A DNA stretch of 64,000 nucleotides from Drosophila pseudoobscura (GCF_009870125.1 NC_046683.1:19849001-19913000); one strand, 5' to 3'. Counted from the first letter of the stretch, positions 9,905 to 22,390 are shown. Notes: generated by a model not told the origin, from the letters alone. Numbers and translations: made by a program.

Positions 9905-11033
9905 CGAGGGGGAACGTTGTGAGTTGCTGCGGACACCGCAACTCTAGAGTTATACCCGATACTAAGTCAGTATGGCTCTCCTCCGGCAGACGCCGCTAAT
10001 ATTTAACGACACGACAAAGAGTGCGTGCGAGAGAGACAGAAAATCAGTCTGAGCGTGACGTCGGGCGCTGCGTAGCCACTGCAAATTGATTTGTTCCTTT
10101 TGGCTATAAAAATTATCTGATCTGATCCAGATTCAGCAATCTGATAGATATGGTCGTTATCTATGATTCTGCGTTTTTAGTTTTCTCAAATCTGCAATAT
10201 TGTGGATGCAACAGAATTTCGTCCTTTGTGGGGGCGGATGGGGGTGGGGCGAAATTCTGAGATATACGTTTTATAGTGACATCTTAAAGGAGTGTGTGCA
10301 CCAAATTTGGTTACTCTAGCCTTAATAGTCTCTGAGATTTGTGGTTGCCTCAGATTTTCGTCCTTTGCGGGGGCGGAAGGGGGTGTGGCGAAATTTGGAC
10401 AGGAAACGGTCAAGGTCCGATATCACAGGAGTGTGGATACCAAATTTGGTTGCTCTGGCTTTTATAGGTTCTGAGATCCTTGAACTCATATTTTGCAATT
10501 GGCAAAACCGACCATGAAACCTGTGTGTTAGAGTGAGACAGAGCGAGAAAGAGTGATATTGTTTTCGTGATTCTGGCTGTAATAATTATACGATCTGGTT
10601 CAGATTTTGCACTCTAGAAGATATAGTAAACTTCTACGATTCTGCGTTTTTAGTTTTCTCGTATCGTCGAAATTGTGGATGCCACAGATTTTCGCCCTTT
10701 GTGGGGGCGGAAGTGGGCGGGGCAAAGTTTTGAAATATTTTTGGAGCAGTGACATATCACAGAAGTCTGGATCCAAAACATCGTTGCTCTAGCTCTTATA
10801 GTCTTTGAGCATTAGGCGCTGAAGGGGACGGACAGACGGACAGACGGACAGACGGACGGACGGACAGACGGACAGACGGACAGACAGACATGGCTCAATC
10901 GACTCGGCTATTGATGCTGATCAAGAATATATATACTTTATAGGGTCGGAAACGATTCCTTCTGGACGTTACACACATCCACTTTTACCACAAATCTAAT
11001 ATACCCCAATACTCATTTTGAGTATCGGGTATA
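9905..11033 (+). mobile_element. Full-length DINE-1-type non-autonomous Helitron in U1
   Basis: About 1.13 kb element beginning cgagggggaacgttgtgag and ending gagtatcgggtata. It contains tatacccgatact near the 5' end and its inverse agtatcgggtata near both ends, several related modules with gccacagattttcg, and a GACGGACA-type microsatellite at about 10829-10888. It lies within an A run; units U2-U4 show the uninterrupted site (seven A, for example near 14725), so the insertion is specific to U1. It carries no transposase. Confidence 0.72.
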
Positions 11034-11370
11034 AAAAGTCGACGCTGACTTTTTCTTCTAGTCTTGCAGCTCAAAAATGATATATAAATTATGGCTCTTT
11101 GTTGTATTGTTAGTTTAATATTTGGTTCAAAGGTAAGCTTCCTTTTTTCCACATATGCAACCTTGAATAGCTATTGAAATCAGCTATCAATCGCCCCTGA
11201 AGGCTGTGTAGCTTTAGCTACATACAAGTCCATACAAAAAGGCATAAGTCAGTTAGAAGTCATCATTTACCCCAGGGCTATCAAGACAGCAGAGCTTGGT
11301 GCCATCTATGTTTGTAAATATCTATGTTTGTGAGAGAGAACGAGAAAGAGAGATCGAGCTCCTCCTCCTT

Positions 11371-11903
11371 CATAAAGTGTACATACATATATATTTTTGG
11401 TCAGCATCAATAGCCGAGTCAATTGATCCATGTCTGTCTGTCCGTCCTTATGAGCGCCTAGATCTCAGAGACTATAAGATCTAGAGCAACCAAATTTGAT
11501 ATCCACACTCCTGTGATATCGAACCTGCACAAGTGCATTTCGAAATTTCGCCCCACCCCCTTCCGCTCCCACAAAAGACGAAAATCTGTGGCATCCATAG
11601 ACCTCAAAGACTATTAAAGCTATAGTATTCAAATTTGGTATCCACACTTCTGTGATATCTCACTGTTACAAGTTTATTTAAAAATTTCGCCTGGCCCCCT
11701 TCCGACACTGCAAAAGACGAAATCTGTGGCATCCAAAATTTTTAAGATGCGAGAAAATTAAAAAACTTATAGACATAAGCGTAGAAAATAACCATATCTT
11801 CATAAATGTGTGCGCACTCTGGCGGAGGTAAGCCGTACTGACTGAGTATCGGGTATAAGTGTAGAGTCGCGGCCGTAGCAGCGACTCACAACGTTCACCC
11901 TCG
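11371..11903 (-). mobile_element. DINE-1-type fragment in U1
   Basis: Mirror counterpart of 601-1131, same truncation. A GA-rich run (gagagagaacgagaaagaga) lies just outside its truncated end at about 11332-11352. Confidence 0.62.
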
Positions 11904-12795
11904 TTTTTAAATGAGTTCGAGTATTTAGTTATCTAATTTTATTCAATTTGTAAAAACGTTATCAAAATATTATCAGCAGATAGTCCGAGTCCAGATTTCC
12001 TTTGGCTCCGGTCCTAACTTTGTCTTCAATAACAAGATTGGTCTGGACTGTTGCTGCTGCAGTGGCTTCACCAGCCAGTTGATGATCAAGGCATCCTGGC
12101 TCCTAGTGATGATCAAGGCATCAACTGGCTGAGGTTACCACTCCAGCAGCAACAGTAAAGAATAATTTTGTTCTTCAAGGCAAATTATTGTGAAGGTAAT
12201 GTCGTCACGCGAATGCATCGCAAGGTGGCGTCGCTCTGCATTTCGTTCCGTGCTCCCACCTCCTTCAAAATTCCATCTGTCAAGGTCTTCAAAGTGTCTT
12301 CCGCTTCTTGATGGGTGGTGTCGGTGGGTCCGAAGTATCAGAAGAATCGGTTGTTGCTGGCGTTCCATCGCTGTGGTCCCATCGTTCTTCAGCAAGCAAA
12401 GATGTCGATCAACCAATTGAAAAATACTTTATTCACAAATACTCACAGAACCATCGGTGAAGATTCCTATGTCTGTTGAGAGTGCAGAAAGAAGCTAACG
12501 ATGGCTGAGAATTTCCATTTCAAATGGAATGGACCTGCAGTGTTGAGCAGCGACCGTCTTTTAGTAGGTGCGCAAACTGCAAGCAGCGCTATTTCATGGA
12601 ATTACCCCACTAGTATATGTATGTATTTCAATATGTACAAGGTAAATGAACACATCAAATACCTACCACTTGCAGACGCTGACCATTTACTTAATTGAAT
12701 TCGAAGAATTGGCCGATCGTAGCACTGCGAAGCGGTGTTCACCACATTGCTGCTCCTGCTAAATGTGTAAATTGTAAATCAATACTACTTACAAC

Positions 12796-13023
12796 ATGAA
12801 CAAAAGAACAAGTCACAAACTACTGACTGAAACTAAGCGGGTGGCTGTGTTATTTAAGAAATTCCAGAACGGTAAACAGGGTGGTGGCCTATTGCTTAGG
12901 GCTCTTGCTAATGACCAAGGCAGTGGAGGTAGCATGCAAAATGATATCTGCCTCTGGTATGTGTTTTCACTGAGGCAGATGTACTACAGATCCAGAGTTT
13001 CATATCCATATATGAATAACTAG
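12796..13023 (+). CDS. Small 75-codon ORF of the repeat unit, U1
   Basis: ATG-started ORF with a basic N-terminus (MNKRTSHKLL) and a hydrophobic and aromatic C-terminus. It recurs in all four direct units with at most one amino-acid change. Because the units are recent duplicates, this sameness is weak evidence for selection. No family is recognised. Confidence 0.25.
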   Translation: MNKRTSHKLLTETKRVAVLFKKFQNGKQGGGLLLRALANDQGSGGSMQNDICLWYVFSLRQMYYRSRVSYPYMNN

Positions 13024-13947
13024 AAATATATGGAACCAATAAGGGTATACCTTAGGAGGTGGACACGAACATCCCAGATTTAAGCAAATGCCAGTCGATG
13101 CACGAAAACACGAAGCTATAAGTTATTTAAAGACGTTCTGAAGTATTTCGTTGGGAATTAAAGACTCTAAATAAATAAAATAAAATAAAATAAAAACAAA
13201 ACCATACCATACAAAAAATTTATAGAAAATGCCGAAGTTGAAGGAATGTAAAAAAAAAGGTAGAAGGCTGAATATAAAATATTTTTAATTTTTCTTTTCA
13301 TTTTTCGGATATCGGCGCTTTGATATTACATATTTATTACGGTCAAACAAGCTTTGAACAAGCTCCAAAAAAGGTATTAATTCCAAAAACTTAAAACCTT
13401 TTCTATACGCGATTATTAAAAAAGAGTATAGGGGTATCTTCGTTTTCGCTCGATGTGTCTAGAGATCTGATCATCATTTGGGCTTTGTGTACGATATTGT
13501 ACGTTTCACAAAGGTACAACCAACTTGCTACCGCTCAAATGACAGAAAACCAGAAATTTCCCATCGGGCATGTAGTATCCCCTGGTGGGTAGTGCGAAAA
13601 ATCCGAGGGCACGTCCGTGGGTACCTACGAGTATCAGCAAAACGGAATATGTAAGAATCGTCGGGAATAAAAATAAAGAAAACAACGATCGAAGGAAGGG
13701 GCTGGAGAAATGGCAGATTATCGATGGATAATATATGTATGTATTTCAAACGCTTCTCCATCGATTCTTCTATATTTTGACAAACGAAATGAAATAAGCC
13801 CCTCTAAACGGGATCCCTGACAAATTTATCATCTTTCATTCAGGTTATGGAAATTCTTTCATTTAAAAAAGTTTAAGTTTTAAACCAGAAACTGGAAAAA
13901 TTGTAGTAGTTTTTAGTGGCATTATAAGTGAAAAAAATTAATTAACA

Positions 13948-14525
13948 ATGGCTTACCCGAAAAATACAGACACCTGTCTGGATAGCTCCCCCGGATACTT
14001 CCATCGGCAGAGGGAGTCACGCTCCCCCCACCGCCTACCCAGAAGGCCACGAAAGGTGCGAAGCTGCTGAGGGTGAACGCGAGGCTGGCGTTCTCCGCGT
14101 TTGGGGACCTGGTGGATCGGATCAACGATCGTGCCATACCGCGGACGGAGGATATGCAACTGTTCTTCCGCTTCGCCGACGTCCTGCAGTTCCAGATGTA
14201 TCTGTGCCACCGGCCAAAGCAGCACCGCTACTTTGTCCTCTGCTATGTCATCAAGGACCGGCAGGACTTCATGGCCCACGTCACGGTGCCCTGCCTCCTG
14301 TTCCGGGAGTTCGTTTACTGCTACCCCCAGACGATGGGCAACATCCACTACGTGGAGGATATGTTCCAGCTGACGCCCGTGCCCCCCCAACTCTCCTACT
14401 GGCTAAAGGTCATTTCGAACCTGATCACCGGCCGCTTCCTCAACGATCGTTTTGGGGAGCTGACCTACATGCTCTGTCAGCCAGAGGAGCCGCTGTTGGC
14501 TCTCACCAGACTACCAGGTGACTGA
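13948..14525 (+). pseudogene. Deleted copy of the 353-residue gene, U2
   Basis: The ATG and first 37 codons match U1. Then 484 bases (equivalent to 8753-9236) are missing at a junction near 14060 with only a two-base GA overlap. The deletion shifts the frame and a TGA follows after about 40 codons. The downstream frame remains open for 150 codons but begins at GTG, so it is not a natural eukaryotic start; its first in-frame ATG is at about 14155. A truncated C-terminal protein could be made only by internal initiation. Confidence 0.82.
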
Positions 14526-15064
14526 CAAATTTAACGTTCAAAATTTGTAGAATGTAGAAATTTAACAGACATTCTTTGATGAGAATAAAAGCTTGAACAG
14601 AAAACGTTCTTTACATACTATTAAAACAAATTTATATCTGTTCAAAACATGAATTGTTATTTTTGATTAAGAATAATGCTGTGCATTTTCTCGGTCATTA
14701 TTAAGTAGACCATGCAACAAGATTAAAAAAAGTCGACGCTGACTTTTTCTTCTAGTCTTGCAGCTCAAAAATGATATATAAATTATGGCTCTTTGTTGTA
14801 TTGTTAGTTTAATATTTGGTTCAAAGGTAAGCTTCCTTTTTTCCACATATGCAACCTTGAATAGCTATTGAAATCAGCTATCAATCGCCCCTGAAGGCTG
14901 TGTAGCTTTAGCTACATACAAGTCCATACAAAAAGGCATAAGTCAGTTAGAAGTCATCATTTACCCCAGGGCTATCAAGACAGCAGAGCTTGGTGCCATC
15001 TATGTTTGTAAATATCTATGTTTGTGAGAGAGAACGAGAAAGAGAGATCGAGCTCCTCCTCCTT

Positions 15065-15597
15065 CATAAAGTGTACATACATATATATTTTTGGTCAGCA
15101 TCAATAGCCGAGTCAATTGATCCATGTCTGTCTGTCCGTCCTTATGAGCGCCTAGATCTCAGAGACTATAAGATCTAGAGCAACCAAATTTGATATCCAC
15201 ACTCCTGTGATATCGAACCTGCACAAGTGCATTTCGAAATTTCGCCCCACCCCCTTCCGCTCCCACAAAAGACGAAAATCTGTGGCATCCATAGACCTCA
15301 AAGACTATTAAAGCTATAGTATTCAAATTTGGTATCCACACTTCTGTGATATCTCACTGTTACAAGTTTATTTAAAAATTTCGCCTGGCCCCCTTCCGAC
15401 ACTGCAAAAGACGAAATCTGTGGCATCCAAAATTTTTAAGATGCGAGAAAATTAAAAAACTTATAGACATAAGCGTAGAAAATAACCATATCTTCATGAA
15501 TGTGTGCGCACTCTGGCGGAGGTAAGCCGTACTGACTGAGTATCGGGTATAAGTGTAGAGTCGCGGCCGTAGCAGCGACTCACAACGTTCACCCTCG
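15065..15597 (-). mobile_element. DINE-1-type fragment in U2
   Basis: Same fragment and same breakpoints as in U1, carried along by unit duplication. Confidence 0.62.
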
Positions 15598-16487
15598 TTT
15601 TTAAATGAGTTCGAGTATTTAGTTATCTAATTTTATTCAATTTGTAAAAACGTTATCAAAATATTATCAGCAGATAGTCCGAGTCCAGATTTCCTTTGGC
15701 TCCGGTCCTAACTTTGTCTTCAATAACAAGATTGTTCTGGACTGTTGCTGCTGCAGTGGCTTCACCAGCCAGTTGATGATCAAGGCATCCTGGCTCCTAG
15801 TGATGGTCAAGGCATCAACTGGCTGAGGTTACCACTCCAGCAGCAACAGTAAAGAATAATTTTGTTCTTCAAGGCAAATTATTGTGAAGGTAATGTCGTC
15901 ACGCGAATGCATCGCAAGGTGGCGTCGCTCTGCATTTCGTTCCGTGCTCCCACCTCCTTCAAAATTCCATCTGTCAAGGTCTTCAAAGTGTCTTCCGCTT
16001 CTTGATGGGTGGTGTCGGTGGGTCCGAAGTATCAGAAGAATCGGTTGTTGCTGGCGTTCCATCGCTGTGGTCCCATCGTTCTTCAGCAAGCAAAGATGTC
16101 GATCAACCAATTTAAAAATACTTTATTCACAAATACTTACTGAACCATCGGTGAAGATTCCTATGTCTGTTGAGAGTGCAGAAAGAAGCTAACGATGGCT
16201 GAGAATTTCCATTTCAAAAGGAATGGACCTGCAGTGTTGAGCAGCGACCGTCTCTTAGTAGGTGCGCAAACTGCAAGCAGCGCTATTTCATGGAATTACC
16301 CCACTAGTATATGTATGTATTTCATTATGTACAAATGAACACATCAAATACCTACCACTTGCAGACGCTGACCATTTTCTTAATTGAATTCGAAGAATCG
16401 GCCGATCGTAGCACCACTGCGAAGCGGTGTTCCACACATTGCTGCTCCTGCTAAATGTGTAAATTGTAAATCAATACTACTTACAAC

Positions 16488-16715
16488 ATGAACAAAAGAA
16501 CAAGTCACAAACTACTGACTGAATCTAAGCGGGTGGCTGTGTTATTTAAGAAATTCCAGAACGGTAAACAGGGTGGTGGCCTATTGCTTAGGGCTCTTGC
16601 TAATGACCAAGGCAGTGGAGGTAGCATGCAAAATGATATCTGCCTCTGGTATGTGTTTTCACTGAGGCAGATGTACTACAGATCCAGAGTTTCATATCCA
16701 TATATGAATAACTAG
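16488..16715 (+). CDS. Small 75-codon ORF of the repeat unit, U2
   Basis: Copy of the U1 75-codon ORF with one replacement (T to S near residue 13). Confidence 0.22.
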   Translation: MNKRTSHKLLTESKRVAVLFKKFQNGKQGGGLLLRALANDQGSGGSMQNDICLWYVFSLRQMYYRSRVSYPYMNN

Positions 16716-17639
16716 AAATATATGGAACCAATAAGGGTATACCTTAGGAGGTGGACACGAACATCCCAGATTTAAGCAAATGCCAGCCGATGCACGAAAA
16801 CACGAAGCTATAAGTTATTTAAAGACGTTCTGAAGTATTTCGTTGGGAATTAAAGACTCTAAATAAATAAAATAAAATAAAATAAAAACAAAACCATACC
16901 ATACAAAAAATTTATAGAAAATGCCGAAGTTGAAGGAATGTAAAAAAAAAGGTAGAAGGCTGAATATAAAATATTTTTAATTTTTCTTTTCATTTTTCGG
17001 ATATCGGCGCTTTGATATTACATATTTATTACGGTCAAACAAGCTTTGAACAAGCTCCAAAAAAGGTATTAATTCCAAAAACTTAAAACCTTTTCTATAC
17101 GCGATTATTAAAAAAGAGTATAGGGGTATCTTCGTTTTCGCTCGATGTGTCTAGAGATCTGATCATCATTTGGGCTTTGTGTACGATATTGTACGTTTCA
17201 CAAAGGTACAACCAACTTGCTACCGCTCAAATGACAGAAAACCAGAAATTTCCCATCGGGCATGTAGTATCCCCTGGTGGGTAGTGCGAAAAATCCGAGG
17301 GCACGTCCGTGGGTACCTACGAGTATCAGCAAAACGGAATATGTAAGAATCGTCGGGAATAAAAATAAAGAAAACAACGATCGAAGGAAGGGGCTGGAGA
17401 AATGGCAGATTATCGATGGATAATATATGTATGTATTTCAAACGCTTCTCCATCGATTCTTCTATATTTTGACAAACGAAATGAAATAAGCCCCTCTAAA
17501 CGGGATCCCTGACAAATTTATCATCTTTCATTCAGGTTATGGAAATTCTTTCATTTAAAAAAGTTTAAGTTTTAAACCAGAAACTGGAAAAATTGTAGTA
17601 GTTTTTAGTGGCATTATAAGTGAAAAAAATTAATTAACA

Positions 17640-18217
17640 ATGGCTTACCCGAAAAATACAGACACCTGTCTGGATAGCTCCCCCGGATACTTCCATCGGC
17701 AGAGGGAGTCACGCTCCCCCCACCGCCTACCCAGAAGGCCACGAAAGGTGCGAAGCTGCTGAGGGTGAACGCGAGGCTGGCGTTCTCCGCGTTTGGGGAC
17801 CTGGTGGATCGGATCAACGATCGTGCCATACCGCGGACGGAGGATATGCAACTGTTCTTCCGCTTCGCCGACGTCCTGCAGTTCCAGATGTATCTGTGCC
17901 ACCGGCCAAAGCAGCACCGCTACTTTGTCCTCTGCTATGTCATCAAGGACCGGCAGGACTTCATGGCCCACGTCACGGTGCCCTGCCTCCTGTTCCGGGA
18001 GTTCGTTTACTGCTACCCCCAGACGATGGGCAACATCCACTACGTGGAGGATATGTTCCAGCTGACGCCCGTGCCCCCCCAACTCTCCTACTGGCTAAAG
18101 GTCATTTCGAACCTGATCACCGGCCGCTTCCTCAACGATCGTTTTGGGGAGCTGACCTACATGCTCTGTCAGCCAGAGGAGCCGCTGTTGGCTCTCACCA
18201 GACTACCAGGTGACTGA
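17640..18217 (+). pseudogene. Deleted copy of the 353-residue gene, U3
   Basis: Same 484 bp deletion and same downstream open frame as U2, including the shared change of a Leu to an Ile codon (VIKD instead of VLKD). The identical breakpoint means U2 and U3 descend from one deleted unit. Confidence 0.82.
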
Positions 18218-18756
18218 CAAATTTAACGTTCAAAATTTGTAGAATGTAGAAATTTAACAGACATTCTTTGATGAGAATAAAAGCTTGAACAGAAAACGTT
18301 CTTTACATACTATTAAAACAAATTTATATCTGTTCAAAACATGAATTGTTATTTTTGATTAAGAATAATGCTGTGCATTTTCTCGGTCATTATTAAGTAG
18401 ACCATGCAACAAGATTAAAAAAAGTCGACGCTGACTTTTTCTTCTAGTCTTGCAGCTCAAAAATGATATATAAATTATGGCTCTTTGTTGTATTGTTAGT
18501 TTAATATTTGGTTCAAAGGTAAGCTTCCTTTTTTCCACATATGCAACCTTGAATAGCTATTGAAATCAGCTATCAATCGCCCCTGAAGGCTGTGTAGCTT
18601 TAGCTACATACAAGTCCATACAAAAAGGCATAAGTCAGTTAGAAGTCATCATTTACCCCAGGGCTATCAAGACAGCAGAGCTTGGTGCCATCTATGTTTG
18701 TAAATATCTATGTTTGTGAGAGAGAACGAGAAAGAGAGATCGAGCTCCTCCTCCTT

Positions 18757-19289
18757 CATAAAGTGTACATACATATATATTTTTGGTCAGCATCAATAGC
18801 CGAGTCAATTGATCCATGTCTGTCTGTCCGTCCTTATGAGCGCCTAGATCTCAGAGACTATAAGATCTAGAGCAACCAAATTTGATATCCACACTCCTGT
18901 GATATCGAACCTGCACAAGTGCATTTCGAAATTTCGCCCCACCCCCTTCCGCTCCCACAAAAGACGAAAATCTGTGGCATCCATAGACCTCAAAGACTAT
19001 TAAAGCTATAGTATTCAAATTTGGTATCCACACTTCTGTGATATCTCACTGTTACAAGTTTATTTAAAAATTTCGCCTGGCCCCCTTCCGACACTGCAAA
19101 AGACGAAATCTGTGGCATCCAAAATTTTTAAGATGCGAGAAAATTAAAAAACTTATAGACATAAGCGTAGAAAATAACCATATCTTCATGAATGTGTGCG
19201 CACTCTGGCGGAGGTAAGCCGTACTGACTGAGTATCGGGTATAAGTGTAGAGTCGCGGCCGTAGCAGCGACTCACAACGTTCACCCTCG
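18757..19289 (-). mobile_element. DINE-1-type fragment in U3
   Basis: Same fragment and same breakpoints as in U1 and U2. Confidence 0.62.
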
Positions 19290-20173
19290 TTTTTAAATGA
19301 GTTCGAGTATTTAGTTATCTAATTTTATTCAATTTGTAAAAACGTTATCAAAATATTATCAGCAGATAGTCCGAGTCCAGATTTCCTTTGGCTCCGGTCC
19401 TAACTTTGTCTTCAATAACAAGATTGTTCTGGACTGTTGCTGCTGCAGTGGCTTCACCAGCCAGTTGATGATCAAGGCATCCTGGCTCCTAGTGATGGTC
19501 AAGGCATCAACTGGCTGAGGTTACCACTCCAGCAGCAACAGTAAAGAATAATTTTGTTCTTCAAGGCAAATTATTGTGAAGGTAATGTCGTCACGCGAAT
19601 GCATCGCAAGGTGGCGTCGCTCTGCATTTCGTTCCGTGCTCCCACCTCCTTCAAAATTCCATCTGTCAAGGTCTTCAAAGTGTCTTCCGCTTCTTGATGG
19701 GTGGTGTCGGTGGGTCCGAAGTATCAGAAGAATCGGTTGTTGCTGGCGTTCCATCGCTGTGGTCCCATCGTTCTTCAGCAAGCAAAGATCAACCAATTTA
19801 AAAATACTTTATTCACAAATACTTACTGAACCATCGGTGAAGATTCCTATGTCTGTTGAGAGTGCAGAAAGAAGCTAACGATGGCTGAGAATTTCCATTT
19901 CAAAAGGAATGGACCTGCAGTGTTGAGCAGCGACCGTCTCTTAGTAGGTGCGCAAACTGCAAGCAGCGCTATTTCATGGAATTACCCCACTAGTATATGT
20001 ATGTATTTCATTATGTACAAATGAACACATCAAATACCTACCACTTGCAGACGCTGACCATTTTCTTAATTGAATTCGAAGAATCGGCCGATCGTAGCAC
20101 CACTGCGAAGCGGTGTTCCACACATTGCTGCTCCTGCTAAATGTGTAAATTGTAAATCAATACTACTTACAAC

Positions 20174-20401
20174 ATGAACAAAAGAACAAGTCACAAACTA
20201 CTGACTGAAACTAAGCGGGTGGCTGTGTTATTTAAGAAATTCCAGAACGGTAAACAGGGTGGTGGCCTATTGCTTAGGGCTCTTGCTAATGACCAAGGCA
20301 GTGGAGGTAGCATGCAAAATGATATCTGCCTCTGGTATGTGTTTTCACTGAGGCAGATGTACTACAGATCCAGAGTTTCATATCCATATATGAATAACTA
20401 G
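20174..20401 (+). CDS. Small 75-codon ORF of the repeat unit, U3
   Basis: Copy identical in translation to that of U1. Confidence 0.22.
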   Translation: MNKRTSHKLLTETKRVAVLFKKFQNGKQGGGLLLRALANDQGSGGSMQNDICLWYVFSLRQMYYRSRVSYPYMNN

Positions 20402-21328
20402 AAATATATGGAACCAATAAGGGTATACCTTAGGAGGTGGACACGAACATCCCAGATTTAAGCAAATGCCAGCCGATGCACGAAAACACGAAGCTATAAG
20501 TTATTTAAAGACGTTCTGAAGTATTTCGTTGGGAATTAAAGACTCTAAATAAATAAAATAAAATAAAATATAAACAAAACCATACCATACAAAAAATTTA
20601 TAGAAAATGCCGAAGTTGAAGGAATGTAAAAAAAAAGGTAGAAGGCTGAATATAAAATATTTTTAATTTTTCTTTTCATTTTTCGGATATCGGCGCTTTG
20701 ATATTACATATTTATTAAAGCTTTGAAAACAAGCTTTGAACAAGCTCCAAAAAAGGTATTAATTCCAAAAACTTAAAACCTTTTCTATACGCGATTATTA
20801 AAAAAGAGTATAGGGGTATCTTCGTTTTCGCTCGATGTGTCTAGAGATCTGATCATCATTTGGGCTTTGTGTACGATATTGTACGTTTCACAAAGGTACA
20901 ACCAACTTGCTACCGCTCAAATGACAGAAAACCAGAAATTTCCCATCGGGCATGTAGTATCCCCTGGTGGGTAGTGCGAAAAATCCGAGGGCACGTCCGT
21001 GGGTACCTACGAGTATCAGCAAAACGGAATATGTAAGAATCGTCGGGAATAAAAATAAAGAAAACAACGATCGAAGGAAGGGGCTGGAGAAATGGCAGAT
21101 TATCGATGGATAATATATGTATGTATTTCAAACGCTTCTCCATCGATTCTTCTATATTTTGACAAACGAAATGAAATAAGCCCCTCTAAACGGGATCCCT
21201 GACAAATTTATCATCTTTCATTCAGGTTATGGAAATTCTTTCATTTAAAAAAGTTTAAGTTTTAAACCAGAAACTGAAAAAATTGTAGTAGTTTTTAGTG
21301 GATTATAAGTGAAAAAAATTAATTAACA

Positions 21329-22390
21329 ATGGCTTACCCGAAAAATACAGACACCTGTCTGGATAGCTCCCCCGGATACTTCCATCGGCAGAGGGAGTCA
21401 CGCTCCCCCCACCGCCTACCCAGAAGGCCACGAAAGGTGCGAGACGTAAGTGCCGAAAAGAATATCAGGGCAGAGCACCGGCAGCGGGAAGGGGATCTCT
21501 TGGGATCGAAGGCAGTGGCCTGCGAGGGGCTGCGGTACGAGGCTACACGGGCGCGGAGTCCGAGTCGGAGGAATGCGGAGGCCAGGAACACTTTGCGGCT
21601 GAGTACCACCATACAGGAGATCCGTCGAAGATTCCGCCAGAAGCTAGACGAGGAAGAAGAGATCCGATATCAAAGGATAATCGAAGCGGAGGAAGAGGAA
21701 GCGAGGAGCATGAGCGCGAGACCGGACGAGAACGGTGTGGTCGCCCTGCTGGACGTGCGATCCATAAAGGAGTCGAAGGGGCAGATTCCAGTGTCGTTCG
21801 ATTGTCCGCTCATGACCGATGACGTCCCCGTGATTACTATATCCTCGACGACTCTCGCCCGGGTCATTGGCCCCCTGCCGATTCCTCCCGATTTCTCGGT
21901 GGCCGCTCGCCTAAATCTGGAGAAGAAGCTGCTGAGGGTGAACGCGAGGCTGGCGTTCTCCGCGTTTGGGGACCTGGTGGATCGGATCAACGATCGTGCC
22001 ATACCGCGGACGGAGGATATGCAACTGTTCTTCCGCTTCGCCGACGTCCTGCAGTTCCAGATGTATCTGTGCCACCGGCCAAAGAAGCACCGCTACTTTG
22101 TCCTCTGCTATGTCCTCAAGGACCGGCAGGACTTCATGGCCCACGTCACGGTGCCCTGCCCCCTGTTCCGGGAGTTCGTTTACTGCTACCCCCAGACGAT
22201 GGGCAACATCCACTACGTGGAGGATATGTTCCAGCTGACGCCCGTGCCCCCCCAACTCTCCTACTGGCTAAAGGTCATTTCGAACCTGATCACCGGCCGC
22301 TTCCTCAACGATCGTTTTGGGGAGCTGACCTACATGCTCTGTCAGCCAGAGGAGCCGCTGTTGGCTCTCACCAGACTACCAGGTGACTGA
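21329..22390 (+). CDS. Amplified unrecognised 353-residue protein, U4 copy
   Basis: Intact intronless ORF, almost identical to the U1 copy (one replacement seen, Q to K). It keeps the same leader, with one base lost in the run before ttaattaaca, and the same AATAAA downstream. That the outermost unit is undeleted while U2 and U3 are deleted argues that the deletion arose within the array and spread by one further unit duplication. Function unknown. Confidence 0.75.
   Translation: MAYPKNTDTCLDSSPGYFHRQRESRSPHRLPRRPRKVRDVSAEKNIRAEHRQREGDLLGSKAVACEGLRYEATRARSPSRRNAEARNTLRLSTTIQEIRRRFRQKLDEEEEIRYQRIIEAEEEEARSMSARPDENGVVALLDVRSIKESKGQIPVSFDCPLMTDDVPVITISSTTLARVIGPLPIPPDFSVAARLNLEKKLLRVNARLAFSAFGDLVDRINDRAIPRTEDMQLFFRFADVLQFQMYLCHRPKKHRYFVLCYVLKDRQDFMAHVTVPCPLFREFVYCYPQTMGNIHYVEDMFQLTPVPPQLSYWLKVISNLITGRFLNDRFGELTYMLCQPEEPLLALTRLPGD

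Larger units (their letters stand above)
5775..12500. repeat. Right arm of large inverted repeat
   Basis: This is the reverse complement of 1-4126, with two lineage-specific insertions (LINE at 6835-7873, DINE-1 at about 9905-11033). It merges at its outer side into the first direct repeat unit, so the inverted and direct repeats share the 353-codon gene. The direct array continues past 12500, where the left arm runs off the window. Confidence 0.88.
8094..13431 (+). repeat. Direct repeat unit U1
   Basis: First of four head-to-tail units. It holds an intact 353-codon gene, a unit-specific DINE-1 insertion at 9905-11033, the reverse-orientation DINE-1 fragment common to all units, and a 75-codon ORF. 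The start is set where similarity with the later units begins (the run starting gtatcttcgttttcgctc). The end is the junction gagtatagg before the same run at 13432. Confidence 0.85.
13432..17124 (+). repeat. Direct repeat unit U2
   Basis: About 3.69 kb copy, nearly identical to U3. It lacks the DINE-1 insertion seen in U1: at about 14725 an uninterrupted run of seven A marks the empty site. Its copy of the 353-codon gene carries a 484 bp internal deletion. Confidence 0.88.
17125..20814 (+). repeat. Direct repeat unit U3
   Basis: About 3.69 kb copy with the same 484 bp deletion in the amplified gene as U2. It differs from U2 by a few substitutions and short indels, for example six bases missing near 19789 and an altered run near 20718. 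Confidence 0.88.

Noticed and set aside
11296-11647. 60-62 codon ORFs repeated in every unit on both strands
   Set aside because: They lie in the DINE-1 fragment and its GA-rich edge; this element class is non-coding and the ORFs arise from low-complexity sequence.
12501-12698. 65-codon ORF starting MAENFHFKWN as a BTB-protein start
   Set aside because: Only the first ten residues resemble BTB proteins; the similarity ends at once and the frame is not kept in U2-U4.
14073-14525. 150-codon ORF in U2 (and 17765-18217 in U3) as an independent gene
   Set aside because: It begins at GTG and is merely the C-terminal part of the 353-codon gene left in frame after the deletion.
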